DNA of 64,000 nt, taken from NCBI GenBank assembly GCA_013288685.1, contig JABDBM010000004.1, positions 42,502 to 106,501 on the forward strand. Reading direction: 5' to 3'. Below the pieces are notes generated by a model. That model searched no databases. It was not told the origin of the DNA and worked only from the letters and a program-made list of their open reading frames with translations. The DNA is from Bacteroidota bacterium (GTDB lineage: Bacteria > Bacteroidota > Bacteroidia > Sphingobacteriales > Sphingobacteriaceae). The translations under genes and the position numbers were made by a program. Positions 52,595 through 62,469 of this stretch are shown in pieces (position 1 is the stretch's first letter; every line of letters begins with the position of its first letter).

Positions 52595-53092
52595 ATGAAG
52601 ATTAATCCCCAACACGTAGTGTCACTAACTTACGATTTGTATGTTGACCAGGAAGGTGCCGAAGTTTTAGCCGAAAGTGCAACTGAAGAGCAGCCGCTTA
52701 CTTTTTTATATGGCGCAGGACAAATGCTGCCAAAATTCGAGGAAAATTTAAGCGCCCTTTCAACAGGTGATGCTTACGATTTCCATTTATCAGCCGAAGA
52801 CGCTTACGGCGAATACGACGAAGAAGCCGTAGCCAATCTACCTTTAGATATGTTTAAAGAATCGGGCACACCCGAAATCGGCAGCATATTACCTTTGCAG
52901 GATAATCATGGCAACCGTTTTCAGGGCCAGGTAGTATCAGTTGCCGAAGATTCGGTAATTGTTGATCTTAACCACCCTATGGCCGGCCAGGAGCTACATT
53001 TTAAAGGCAATATTATCAATGTTCGACCGGCTACGCCAGAGGAACTATCGCATGGACATGCACATGGTGCGGATGGACATCATGCGCACTAA
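52595..53092 (+). CDS. slyD: FKBP-type peptidyl-prolyl isomerase, SlyD-like, His-rich tail
   Basis: FLYGAGQMLPKFEENLSALSTGDAYDFHLSAEDAYGEYDEE; C-terminal SHGHAHGADGHHAH. Confidence 0.85.
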   Translation: MKINPQHVVSLTYDLYVDQEGAEVLAESATEEQPLTFLYGAGQMLPKFEENLSALSTGDAYDFHLSAEDAYGEYDEEAVANLPLDMFKESGTPEIGSILPLQDNHGNRFQGQVVSVAEDSVIVDLNHPMAGQELHFKGNIINVRPATPEELSHGHAHGADGHHAH

Positions 53093-53110
53093 GTAAAAAA
53101 TTAGTAGAGG

Positions 53111-53199
53111 CGCGATGCATCGCGTCTCCCACATGCAGGTAACGACATAAATGCAAGTGCATTAATTGATACGTATGGTGGGAGACGCGAAGCATCGCG
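53111..53199. repeat. inverted repeat between convergent genes
   Basis: CGCGATGCATCGCGTCTCCCAC ... GTGGGAGACGCGAAGCATCGCG. Confidence 0.88.
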
Positions 53200-53210
53200 T
53201 GTTTACGAAA

Positions 53211-54242
53211 TTAACTATTCTTTAACGTCGACCCCCTCACCATTAATTTCGGTTTGATACTGATAATTTTCGGTATCACCACTGTATCATTATTTTCCAT
53301 TTCCTGAAAATACAAATTGGCTACGGTTTTACCCATGTACACGCTAAACTGATCAATTGTGGTGATGGATGGGCTGGTTATTTCGGTAAATGCTTCGTTG
53401 GAGTAACCGCAAATACCCAACTCGGATGGCACTTTAATCGCCAGATCGTTCGCTACTTCCAATACACCGAGGGCCGAAAAATCGGAGGTGGAAGCAAATA
53501 TAGCATCTGGCAAATCGGTTAGGCTTAGCAGTTTGCGGGTTGCTTCGGCGCCCAGTTCTTTTGTCCAGGCGTTGGCGATGATAAACTCCTCTCTGATGGG
53601 CATATTATATTTTTTGAGCGCATTCAGATACCCCTCCTTTCGCTGCCTGAAAATATTTAGGTTTTGCGGTCCTTCTAACAAGGCAATTTTCTTGTAGCCC
53701 TGTTCAATCATGTGGCAAACGGCTTCAAACGATGCCTGTTCATTATCATTTATTACTTTCAGCGTTTCTAACTCATCAGCCACGCGGTCAAATTGGATGA
53801 GTTGAATTCCCTGATCGAGCACATTTTGCAGGTGCTGGTAGTCGTTACTATCTACCGATACCGAAATCACGATGCAATCCACATGCTGATTGATCAGGGT
53901 GTTTACACATTTTATCTCCTTTTCGTGCGATTCGTTCGACTGGCAAATAATTAAATTATAGTTTTTTTGATAGGTAGCTTCTTCAATTCCGGCAATAACA
54001 TTCGAAAAAAAGTTCTGATTAATACGCGGAACAACTACGCCAATGGTTTTTGTTTGCCCCTTACGCAGGTTTGATGCCAGGGTATTGCGCTTATAATTGA
54101 GTTCCTCGGCCGTTTTAAGGATCAGCTTTTTGGTAGCCTCATTTACATAACTGCTGTTATTTAGCGCTCTGGATACAGAAGAAGCGGTAATATTCAGCTT
54201 TTCGGCAATGTCATAAATGGTGGTGCGTTTCTTTCCTCTCAT
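53211..54242 (-). CDS. LacI family transcriptional regulator
   Basis: TTIYDIAEKLNITASSVSRALNNSSYVNEATKKLI HTH; start placed at MRGKKRT rather than 54287. Confidence 0.92.
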   Translation of the reverse strand: MRGKKRTTIYDIAEKLNITASSVSRALNNSSYVNEATKKLILKTAEELNYKRNTLASNLRKGQTKTIGVVVPRINQNFFSNVIAGIEEATYQKNYNLIICQSNESHEKEIKCVNTLINQHVDCIVISVSVDSNDYQHLQNVLDQGIQLIQFDRVADELETLKVINDNEQASFEAVCHMIEQGYKKIALLEGPQNLNIFRQRKEGYLNALKKYNMPIREEFIIANAWTKELGAEATRKLLSLTDLPDAIFASTSDFSALGVLEVANDLAIKVPSELGICGYSNEAFTEITSPSITTIDQFSVYMGKTVANLYFQEMENNDTVVIPKIISIKPKLMVRGSTLKNS

Positions 54243-54270
54243 ATAGATTGTAAATATGACAAAATAAATT

Positions 54271-54284
54271 TCGACAATCGATTG
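54271..54284. promoter_or_regulatory. candidate LacI-type operator in the regulator/xylB intergenic region
   Basis: TCGACAATCGATTG with palindromic core CAATCGATTG; same 14-mer inverted at 54937-54950. Confidence 0.55.
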
Positions 54285-54370
54285 CAATTTGAAAAAATAA
54301 TTTAATTTCGTTGCGTTAAAAGTTCAAATTGTAAACCAATACGTCTTTCGTACAAACTATTATATAAAGC

Positions 54371-55849
54371 ATGTTATTATTAGGCATTGATATAGGCACC
54401 TCGTCCATAAAAGCGTCCATTGTTGATGCGGCTACTCAAAAAGTAGTAGCATCGGCACAATACCCCGATGAGGAATCGCCCATCATTGCGGTACACCCCG
54501 GCTGGGCCGAACAATCGCCCGATATGTGGTGGGAGCATACCCAAAAAGCTATTGAAATGTGCCATAGCACAGCAAAATACAGCCCTGCCGATATTGCAGC
54601 CATTGGCATTGCCTATCAAATGCATGGCTTGGTGCTGGTGGATAAACACCAAAACGTACTGCGTAACAGCATTATATGGTGCGATAGTCGCGCGGTTGAA
54701 ATTGGCGACGAAGCATTTGAGGCTATTGGTCCCGAGCATTGTTTATCGCACCTGTTAAATTCGCCCGGCAACTTTACCGCATCCAAATTAGCCTGGGTAA
54801 AAAAGAACGAGCCCGAAATTTATGCCCAAATTGATAAATTTATGCTTCCCGGCGATTTTATCAGCATGAAACTGACCGGCGAAATCACCACTTCTATAGC
54901 ATCTTTATCCGAAGGCGTTTTTTTTGACTTTAAAAACAATCGATTGTCGAAAGATATAATCGACTATTTTGGCTTCGACGAGTCTCTGTTTCCTGAAATT
55001 AAACCAGTATTTTCCGAACATGGCGGACTTAGGGTAGCTATAGCACAAAAATTACAGTTAAAGCCCGGTATCCCGGTTACCTACAAAGCCGGCGACCAGC
55101 CGAATAATGCACTCTCGTTAAATGTTTTAAACCCCGGCGAGGTTGCCGCAACGGCAGGCACCTCGGGCGTTATTTATGGCGTAAGTGACCAATTGGCTTA
55201 TGACCCGCAATCGCGGGTAAACACATTTGCGCACGTAAACTATACCGAAGAACAACGCCGGTTAGGTATATTGCTTTGCATCAACGGTACGGGCAGCCTA
55301 AACCGCTGGGCCAAAAACGCGTTCGGCAGTACGTTAAACTACCTGCAAATGAATAACGAAGCCAGCACGGCTCCTATTGGCAGCGATGGCCTGTTTGTAT
55401 TGCCGTTCGGCAACGGTGCCGAGCGTATGCTGAACAACAAGCAAATTGGCGCCCATTTCCACAATATCGATTTAAACTTACATACCCGTGCACACTTGTT
55501 AAGGGCGGTTCAGGAAGGGATTGCCTTCTCGTTCCGCTACGGGTTGGATATTATGCGTTCCAACGGAATGAATCCAACCGTAATCAGGGCCGGTAAGAAC
55601 AACCTGTTTTTAAGCGAGCTGTTTACCGAATCGTTTGTAAACATAACCGGTGTACCCGTTGAACTTTATAAAAATGACGGCAGTGCCGGCGCGGCGTTAG
55701 GTGCAGGCATAGGGGCAAAAATATTCGCCTCTCCTGCCGAAGCATTTGAATTTATGCATCCGGTACAATTGGTTGAACCAACGCACCGGGATTTGGAGTG
55801 GCCTTACCAGGAATGGAAAATATTGTTGGAAAGGCAATTAGCGGGGTAG
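54371..55849 (+). CDS. xylB: xylulokinase
   Basis: LLGIDIGTSSIKASIVD FGGY kinase; adjacent to xylA and xylose-type symporter. Confidence 0.92.
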   Translation: MLLLGIDIGTSSIKASIVDAATQKVVASAQYPDEESPIIAVHPGWAEQSPDMWWEHTQKAIEMCHSTAKYSPADIAAIGIAYQMHGLVLVDKHQNVLRNSIIWCDSRAVEIGDEAFEAIGPEHCLSHLLNSPGNFTASKLAWVKKNEPEIYAQIDKFMLPGDFISMKLTGEITTSIASLSEGVFFDFKNNRLSKDIIDYFGFDESLFPEIKPVFSEHGGLRVAIAQKLQLKPGIPVTYKAGDQPNNALSLNVLNPGEVAATAGTSGVIYGVSDQLAYDPQSRVNTFAHVNYTEEQRRLGILLCINGTGSLNRWAKNAFGSTLNYLQMNNEASTAPIGSDGLFVLPFGNGAERMLNNKQIGAHFHNIDLNLHTRAHLLRAVQEGIAFSFRYGLDIMRSNGMNPTVIRAGKNNLFLSELFTESFVNITGVPVELYKNDGSAGAALGAGIGAKIFASPAEAFEFMHPVQLVEPTHRDLEWPYQEWKILLERQLAG

Positions 55850-55880
55850 CGCAATGCTGCCCTTTTGCAAGTAACCCGCC

Positions 55881-55983
55881 ATGTCATTTCGAACGCAATG
55901 AGAAAACTTTACAAACATGCGTAGCGAATGTGCGCGGCAGGCTACATGACGCAAAAGATCTCTCAATGCGTTTATAATGACAT
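55881..55983. repeat. inverted-repeat element, diverged copy of 52392-52525 family
   Basis: ATGTCATTTCGAACGCAATGAGAAAACTT ... AGATCTCTCAATGCGTTTATAATGACAT. Confidence 0.75.
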
Positions 55984-56059
55984 CAGAGGGAGCAAAATCA
56001 CCGTAACAAAAAGATAATCACTGTAATCCAAAAAAAATAAAAATAAATAATATAACATC

Positions 56060-57388
56060 ATGAGTATCATCACAGGCGACAAAGAATTTTTTAAAGGCAT
56101 AGGCCAAATAAAATACGAAGGGCTACAATCAGACAACCCGCTGGCATTCCGCTGGTACGACGAGAACCGCGTTGTTGCGGGTAAAACCATGAAAGAGCAT
56201 TTGCGCTTTGCATGCGCCTACTGGCATTCGTTCTGCGGCAACGGCGCCGATCCGTTTGGCGAGGCTACCCACATTTTTCCATGGAATGAAAAAAGCGATG
56301 CCGTTGAACGTGCAAAAGACAAAATGGATGCTGCGTTTGAGTTCATCACCAAAATGAACATGGAATATTATTGCTTCCACGATGTTGACGTGGTTGACTA
56401 TACCAACGACATTAAAGAAAACGACCGCCGCTTACAGGCGCTGGTTGAATATGCTAAACAAAAACAAGCCGCCAGCGGTGTAAAACTACTTTGGGGTACT
56501 GCCAACCTGTTTAGCAACCGCAGGTATATGAACGGTGCGGCTACCAATCCTGATTTTCATGTGTTGAGCCATGGGGCTGCACAGGTGAAAGCTGCATTGG
56601 ATGCTACAATCGCTTTAGGTGGTGAGAATTATGTGTTCTGGGGTGGCCGCGAAGGCTATATGTCGCTGTTGAATACCAACATGAAACGCGAACAGGAACA
56701 TTTGGCCAAATTCCTTCATGCATCTAAAGATTACGCCCGCAAACAAGGCTTTAAAGGCACTTTCTTTATCGAACCAAAACCATGCGAGCCTACCAAGCAT
56801 CAATATGATTACGATGCTGCAACCGTTTTAGGCTTCTTGCAGAAATACGATTTAATCAACGATTTTAAATTAAACCTGGAAGTAAACCACGCTACCTTAG
56901 CCGGTCACACTTTCCAGCACGATTTACAGGTAGCTGCTGATGCCGGTATTTTAGGTTCGATAGATGCCAACCGTGGTGACATCCAAAACGGGTGGGATAC
57001 CGACCAGTTCCCGTATGACGTTACCGAAGTAACCGAATACATGCTGATTATATTGGAAGCTGGCGGTTTCGGCGGTGGAGGTATCAACTTTGATGCTAAA
57101 ATTCGCCGTAACTCAACCGATCCGGCTGATTTATTCTACGCACACGTTGGCGGTATGGACGTGTTTGCCCGCGCATTGGTAACGGCTGATAATATCCTTC
57201 AAAAATCAGAATACAAAAAACTGCGCAGCGACAGGTATTCATCGTACGATAGCGGTAAAGGAAAGGACTTTGAGGACGGAAAACTGACCCTGGAAGACTT
57301 ACGCGCGTATGCCATTGAAAACGGCGAACCGAAAGTAACCAGCGGAAAACAAGAATATATAGAAAATTTGATAAACAGATATATATAA
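56060..57388 (+). CDS. xylA: xylose isomerase
   Basis: [47 protein letters not shown]. Confidence 0.96.
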   Translation: MSIITGDKEFFKGIGQIKYEGLQSDNPLAFRWYDENRVVAGKTMKEHLRFACAYWHSFCGNGADPFGEATHIFPWNEKSDAVERAKDKMDAAFEFITKMNMEYYCFHDVDVVDYTNDIKENDRRLQALVEYAKQKQAASGVKLLWGTANLFSNRRYMNGAATNPDFHVLSHGAAQVKAALDATIALGGENYVFWGGREGYMSLLNTNMKREQEHLAKFLHASKDYARKQGFKGTFFIEPKPCEPTKHQYDYDAATVLGFLQKYDLINDFKLNLEVNHATLAGHTFQHDLQVAADAGILGSIDANRGDIQNGWDTDQFPYDVTEVTEYMLIILEAGGFGGGGINFDAKIRRNSTDPADLFYAHVGGMDVFARALVTADNILQKSEYKKLRSDRYSSYDSGKGKDFEDGKLTLEDLRAYAIENGEPKVTSGKQEYIENLINRYI

Positions 57389-57430
57389 CCTATAATTGTC
57401 AAACCAACAAATTAAAATTAAACTATAATT

Positions 57431-59107
57431 ATGAGACAATTATCTTACGGCGATTACATAGTATTCTTTATATACTTTGTAATTGTCGCATCCTACGGCT
57501 TAATCGTTTATCGCCGGAAAAAAATTGCAAGCGTTTCCCAATCAAAGGACTATTTTTTAGCAGAAGGTTCACTTACCTGGTGGGCCATTGGCGCGTCATT
57601 AATTGCGTCGAATATATCTGCCGAGCAAATGGTTGCCATGAGCAGCAACGGGTTTACAATGGGCCTGGCCATATCAACCTACGAATGGATGGCTGCGCTT
57701 ACATTGGTCATTGTAGCCGTGTTTTTCATCCCGGTTTATCTTAAGAATAAGATATTTACGATGCCGCAGTTTTTACATCAACGGTACAATAGTACAGTTG
57801 CCATGATTATGGCGGTGTTTTGGTTATTACTTTACGTAATTGTAAATCTTACCTCCATACTTTATCTGGGCGCAATTGCTATCCATGGAATATCCGGTGT
57901 TGATTTTAATGTTTGTATTGGCTTACTGGCTGTTTTTGCAATAATTATTACCCTTGGCGGGATGAAAGTTATTGGCTATACCGACGTTATACAGGTATTT
58001 TTCCTGATATTAGGTGGCCTTGTAACTACCTACATAGCCGTTAACCTGGTATCAACTCATTATGGGCAAAGCGGATTTGGCAGTGGTTTATCTATTATGT
58101 ACAATCAATTTCATGATCACTTTCACATGATCCTGAAAAAAGACAATGCCAGTTATGGCGACCTGCCGGGATTAACCGTGTTAATTGGCGGTATGTGGAT
58201 AGTTAATTTAAATTATTGGGGATGTAATCAATATATTACACAACGTGCGCTGGGTGCCGATCTGCCAACAGCACGCGGTGGCATTTTATTCGCTGCATTT
58301 TTGAAGCTTTTAATGCCGATGATTGTGGTATTGCCCGGAATTGCTGCTTTTGTTTTATACAAACAAAACGTGTTTAACAGCGATATGACCAGCAGTATTA
58401 CCAATAATCATGACAATGCTTATCCTGTTCTGCTAAACTTACTGCCGAGCGGGATAAAAGGCTTGGCATTTGCTGCATTAACAGCTGCCGTTGTAGCATC
58501 GTTAGCCGGTAAAGCAAATAGTATAGCAACCATATTTACGCTTGATATTTACAAAAAGAAAATTAACCCCGGAGCGTCAGAAACTAAATTGGTTTCGGTA
58601 GGTAAAATCGCGGTTGTAGTGGCTATGATACTTGGGGTAGTTATTTCACCATTTTTGGGAATAGATAAAAAAGGCGGCTTCCAGTTTATACAGGAATATA
58701 CAGGCTTTGTATCTCCCGGGATTTTTGCAATGTTTATTTTAGGATTTTTCTGGAAAAAAGCATCCTCAAATGCGGCCATGTTTGCTACAATAGGCGGCTT
58801 TATTTTCTCGGTATTCTTTAAATTTTTGCCGAAGATGACCGACCTCTCCTACCTGGCGTCATCTGGTTTTTCTTATAAAAATGCCGATAGTGGTCTTTAC
58901 GAAATCCCTTTTCTTGACCGGATGGGGTTTGTTTTCGTAATCTGTATTGTGGGTATGATTGTAATCAGTTTAATTGACCATGCACGCGGTAAAGCAACGC
59001 ATGGATTAGAAATTGATGCTAAAATGTTCCGTACCACCAATGGTTTTGCAGTAGGCGCATTGCTTATTTGCGGAATACTGGCAGCTTTATATACCGTGTT
59101 TTGGTAG
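57431..59107 (+). CDS. sodium:solute symporter family sugar transporter (probable xylose)
   Basis: SKDYFLAEGSLTWWAIGASLIASNISAEQMVAMSSNG; operonic with xylBA. Confidence 0.9.
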   Translation: MRQLSYGDYIVFFIYFVIVASYGLIVYRRKKIASVSQSKDYFLAEGSLTWWAIGASLIASNISAEQMVAMSSNGFTMGLAISTYEWMAALTLVIVAVFFIPVYLKNKIFTMPQFLHQRYNSTVAMIMAVFWLLLYVIVNLTSILYLGAIAIHGISGVDFNVCIGLLAVFAIIITLGGMKVIGYTDVIQVFFLILGGLVTTYIAVNLVSTHYGQSGFGSGLSIMYNQFHDHFHMILKKDNASYGDLPGLTVLIGGMWIVNLNYWGCNQYITQRALGADLPTARGGILFAAFLKLLMPMIVVLPGIAAFVLYKQNVFNSDMTSSITNNHDNAYPVLLNLLPSGIKGLAFAALTAAVVASLAGKANSIATIFTLDIYKKKINPGASETKLVSVGKIAVVVAMILGVVISPFLGIDKKGGFQFIQEYTGFVSPGIFAMFILGFFWKKASSNAAMFATIGGFIFSVFFKFLPKMTDLSYLASSGFSYKNADSGLYEIPFLDRMGFVFVICIVGMIVISLIDHARGKATHGLEIDAKMFRTTNGFAVGALLICGILAALYTVFW

Positions 59108-59125
59108 CAATTGGTTATTGATCAT

Positions 59126-59162
59126 AAAAAAAGCGTTGGGTTTAAAATCCAACGCTTTTTTT
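59126..59162 (+). terminator. Rho-independent terminator of the xyl operon
   Basis: AAAAAAAGCGTTGG-GTTTAAAAT-CCAACGCTTTTTTT, 19 nt after symporter stop. Confidence 0.9.
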
Positions 59163-59226
59163 GTGATAAAATGTCATTTGAAAAGCAAATGAGAATTGAT
59201 CTGAGAGATCAGGAATGAACAATTTA

Positions 59227-59715
59227 CTAATCCTTTTCACTTTTCTTTTTAAATTCATCTAACTGAACCACATCCAACCAATCTTTTGCCCGGTGCGTTA
59301 GGACTTTCATTTTTCTCAAATAGTCAAAATCAACTACTCTCAAAACAACTCCATTACCAATATCGTGTTTTATCGCATGGTTTTCAGCATCGTCAAAATT
59401 GATGTTCGGGTGAACTATTGTTAAGCAATCTATTGTAAAAGGAGGTTCGCCTATTTCACATTTAAAGAAAGTTGTGAAATCTTCCTTTTTGTATTCAGAA
59501 ATTTCTTCATCGGTATACCCTAAATCAAGCAGTACTTTATAAAAAACATCACGATTTTCGTTAGTTGGCGCAAGCCAAATATCCATATCCTGCGTATTGC
59601 GAGACACTCCGTGAAAATTTACGGCAAGGCCGCCAATTAACATATACCTTACCTCCCTGTGTTGCATAGCAGCGAGAAATGCCACAAAAAACTCGTCTCC
59701 AATATCAAATTGCAT
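59227..59715 (-). CDS. nucleotidyltransferase (DUF6036/AbiEii-like)
   Basis: YMLIGGLAVNFHGVSRNTQDMDIWLAPTNENR; C-terminal DFDYLRKMKVLTHRAKDWLDVVQLDEF. Confidence 0.82.
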   Translation of the reverse strand: MQFDIGDEFFVAFLAAMQHREVRYMLIGGLAVNFHGVSRNTQDMDIWLAPTNENRDVFYKVLLDLGYTDEEISEYKKEDFTTFFKCEIGEPPFTIDCLTIVHPNINFDDAENHAIKHDIGNGVVLRVVDFDYLRKMKVLTHRAKDWLDVVQLDEFKKKSEKD

Positions 59716-59905
59716 CGTGCGAACGGTATATCTTAAATATCTTGCCCTTTGGAAAGGATTGTTTACGAAAATTGACGAAAGTTCGTAGTTTGAAATAATA
59801 CCTCAACCGCTCCGAATACGATAAACCCGCAAAAAACTTTATGCGTTCGTCATTGTCTTCCTCCCAGGTGGTATTAAATTTAATGCGCTTCATATTAGTT
59901 ATCAA
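59705..59905 (-). CDS. small protein translationally coupled to the nucleotidyltransferase
   Basis: 66-aa ORF overlapping the NTase start by 11 nt; contains FFAGLSYSERLRYYF. Confidence 0.7.
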   Translation of the reverse strand: MITNMKRIKFNTTWEEDNDERIKFFAGLSYSERLRYYFKLRTFVNFRKQSFPKGKIFKIYRSHDAI

Positions 59906-60020
59906 CGGTTATAAATAGCTGCAAGAGTTATAAAGTTTTAAAATTTCGGTTGATAAACTGATGTCAACGTCTTAAACCTTTATAATAGCAAGTGAAACTT
60001 TTTCAACTCTTACAACATCT

Positions 60021-61028
60021 TCAACCTTCCACAACTTCTCCAACCTCTTTGGCAACCCCCGGCTTCCCGTTCTTAAATGCTTTCCTCGGTTTCAAGCCCA
60101 GCAATTCAAACATGGCCATATCTGTATCAAATGATGGATTTGGCGTGGTCAGTAATTTTTCGCCGGCAAAAATAGAGTTTGCGCCGGCCATAAAACAAAA
60201 AGCCTGTTCAACCACACTCATTTCGGTGCGGCCGGCTGAAAGGCGCACTACAGTTTTTGGCATAATAATGCGTGTCGTAGCTATCATCCGTACCATATCC
60301 CAAATGGATACCCTTGGCTGATCGGCCATTGGCGTGCCCTTAACGGGAACCAACGCATTGATAGGCACTGATTCAGGGTGTTTGGGCAAATTTGATAATG
60401 TTTTCAGCATAGATATACGATCAGCTACCGTTTCGCCCAGGCCGATTATGCCGCCGCTGCAAACGGTAATTTTCGCTTTGCGCACATGCTCCAGTGTTTT
60501 TAAACGATCATCATAAGTACGGGTGGTGATGATCCGTTTGTAATCTTCTTCGGATGTATCGAGGTTATGGTTATAGGCATACAAACCGGCATCGGCCAGG
60601 CGCTGGGCCTGGTGTTCGTTCAGCATGCCTAATGTGCAGCAAACTTCCATATCCATAGCATTAACAGCGGTTACCATTTCAATCACCTTGTCGAAATCGC
60701 GGTTATCGCGTACTTCGCGCCATGCTGCACCCATACAAAGGCGCGATGCGCCGCCATCTTTGGCTTTTTGCGCCGCCATAATTACTTCGTTCATCGGCAT
60801 AATGGCATGCACATCAACCCCTGTATTATAACGCGCCGCCTGGGGGCAATACGCGCAATCCTCCGGGCATCCGCCGGTCTTTATCGATATCAATGAGCTG
60901 ATCTGTACTTCTGAATAATCCTTATTTTCGCGATGTACGGTTGCTGCTTCGTAAACCAAATCCAGTAATGGGCGGTGGTATATTTCAGCTATCTCTTCCT
61001 TTGTCCAGTTATGTCTAACTTCAGTCAT
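60021..61028 (-). CDS. bioB: biotin synthase
   Basis: Radical SAM motif KTGGCPEDCAYCPQ; CCTLGML, YNHNLDTS. Confidence 0.96.
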   Translation of the reverse strand: MTEVRHNWTKEEIAEIYHRPLLDLVYEAATVHRENKDYSEVQISSLISIKTGGCPEDCAYCPQAARYNTGVDVHAIMPMNEVIMAAQKAKDGGASRLCMGAAWREVRDNRDFDKVIEMVTAVNAMDMEVCCTLGMLNEHQAQRLADAGLYAYNHNLDTSEEDYKRIITTRTYDDRLKTLEHVRKAKITVCSGGIIGLGETVADRISMLKTLSNLPKHPESVPINALVPVKGTPMADQPRVSIWDMVRMIATTRIIMPKTVVRLSAGRTEMSVVEQAFCFMAGANSIFAGEKLLTTPNPSFDTDMAMFELLGLKPRKAFKNGKPGVAKEVGEVVEG

Positions 61029-61069
61029 TCTGTTATGTTTATTATATATATAAATCGTAAAGTTCGTAA

Positions 61070-61102
61070 AGATTTGACAACTTTTAAAAAGTTGTCAAAT
61101 CT
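61070..61102. repeat. 33-bp perfect palindrome
   Basis: AGATTTGACAACTTTT-A-AAAAGTTGTCAAATCT, 9 nt past mgtE stop. Confidence 0.88.
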
Positions 61103-61111
61103 ATTCCATTG

Positions 61112-62428
61112 TTAATGTTTCAATAAAAGTTTGGTGGCAAACCACAACGGCAGTAAAAATCCCGCGCAATCCGTAAATGTGGTAATGATGATAGATGATG
61201 CCACAGCCGGGTCAATACCCACTCTTTTTAAAACTAACGGTATCGAGGCTCCTGTTAAGCCTGCTACAATGAGGTTGCCGGTCATTGCTAAAAACAACAC
61301 CAGGCCCAGCATGGGGTTGCTGTCATAAAACAGCGCTATTACAAAAACTATCAGCCCGTTGGCAGCGCCGTTTAGTAATCCTACCAGAAACTCTTTTAAT
61401 ACCGTATTATACGCTTGTTTATCGGTTAGATCACTCAGCGAGATACGCCTTACAGTTACTGCCAGCGCCTGCGTGGCGGCGTTGCCTCCCATACCGGCAA
61501 TGATCGTCATGTATGCCGCCAGAATAGGCAATTTTTCGACGGTTGCATCAAAATGCCGGATAACCGAAGCTGCTAAATAAGCAGTACCCAGGTTAATAAC
61601 CAGCCAGGGAAGGCGGCTTTTTACGGCTTCTTTCCAGTTACCGCTCAACTCTTCGTCTTCGGATACACCGGATATCTTCAGGATGTCCTCGGTACTTTCC
61701 TGCTCCATTACGTCCATGATGTCATCGACCGTAACACGACCGAGGAGCTTCATATTGTCATCAACAACAGGGATAGTAGTTAAGTTATATTGAGATATCA
61801 GGCCGGCTACGTCTTCCTGATCCAGATCGGCCTTAACGTATACAAAATCGGTGTTTACCAAATCGCGCACATGGGCATCGGCTTTGGCTTTGATGATGGA
61901 TTTTACGGATAAAATCCCGAGCAAAATATCATAGTCGTCCACCACGTAAATGGTGTAAAACTCTTCCATTTCTTCGCTTTGGCGGATAATCTCGTCCAGC
62001 GCGTCTTTTTTATCAAGGTTAATATTTACCTTGATAATTTCGGAGTTCATCAAACCACCTGCGGTATCCTCATCGTATTTTAACAGCGCGCGGATACTGT
62101 CGGCATCGTCCTGGTCAATGTCGCCCAATATTTCTTTCTGCTCATCTTCGTCAAGCTGCGAAATAATATCGGTGGCATCATCATAATCCAGCTCCTCCAC
62201 AATCTCCGATCGTTTTTCGGGATGCAGGTTAATCAACAACTCCCCCGGACGATGTTCCTCATCCATTTCCGAAATCACTTCCGATGCGATGTCGGTCGGC
62301 AGGATATTGATGATTCTTTCTTTAGCTTCCTGCGGCAGTCGTTCAAATAGCTCTAAACCAGCGTCATCACCCTCAAGCGCCGTTTCGAAGCGCGCCAGGT
62401 CGGTTTTATCAATTTCAAACGATTGCAT
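61112..62428 (-). CDS. mgtE: magnesium transporter MgtE
   Basis: MgtE_N, two CBS domains, TM domain with GNAATQALAVTVR. Confidence 0.95.
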   Translation of the reverse strand: MQSFEIDKTDLARFETALEGDDAGLELFERLPQEAKERIINILPTDIASEVISEMDEEHRPGELLINLHPEKRSEIVEELDYDDATDIISQLDEDEQKEILGDIDQDDADSIRALLKYDEDTAGGLMNSEIIKVNINLDKKDALDEIIRQSEEMEEFYTIYVVDDYDILLGILSVKSIIKAKADAHVRDLVNTDFVYVKADLDQEDVAGLISQYNLTTIPVVDDNMKLLGRVTVDDIMDVMEQESTEDILKISGVSEDEELSGNWKEAVKSRLPWLVINLGTAYLAASVIRHFDATVEKLPILAAYMTIIAGMGGNAATQALAVTVRRISLSDLTDKQAYNTVLKEFLVGLLNGAANGLIVFVIALFYDSNPMLGLVLFLAMTGNLIVAGLTGASIPLVLKRVGIDPAVASSIIITTFTDCAGFLLPLWFATKLLLKH

Positions 62429-62469
62429 ACGCGCCTAAAATACGCATTTATTTATTGGAATTTTCCACC

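Noticed and set aside
60000-60060. GTTG-periodic tract at the bioB 3' end, possibly an altered C-terminus
   Set aside because: BioB is otherwise intact, and only the last few residues fall in the tract; not enough to claim a functional change.
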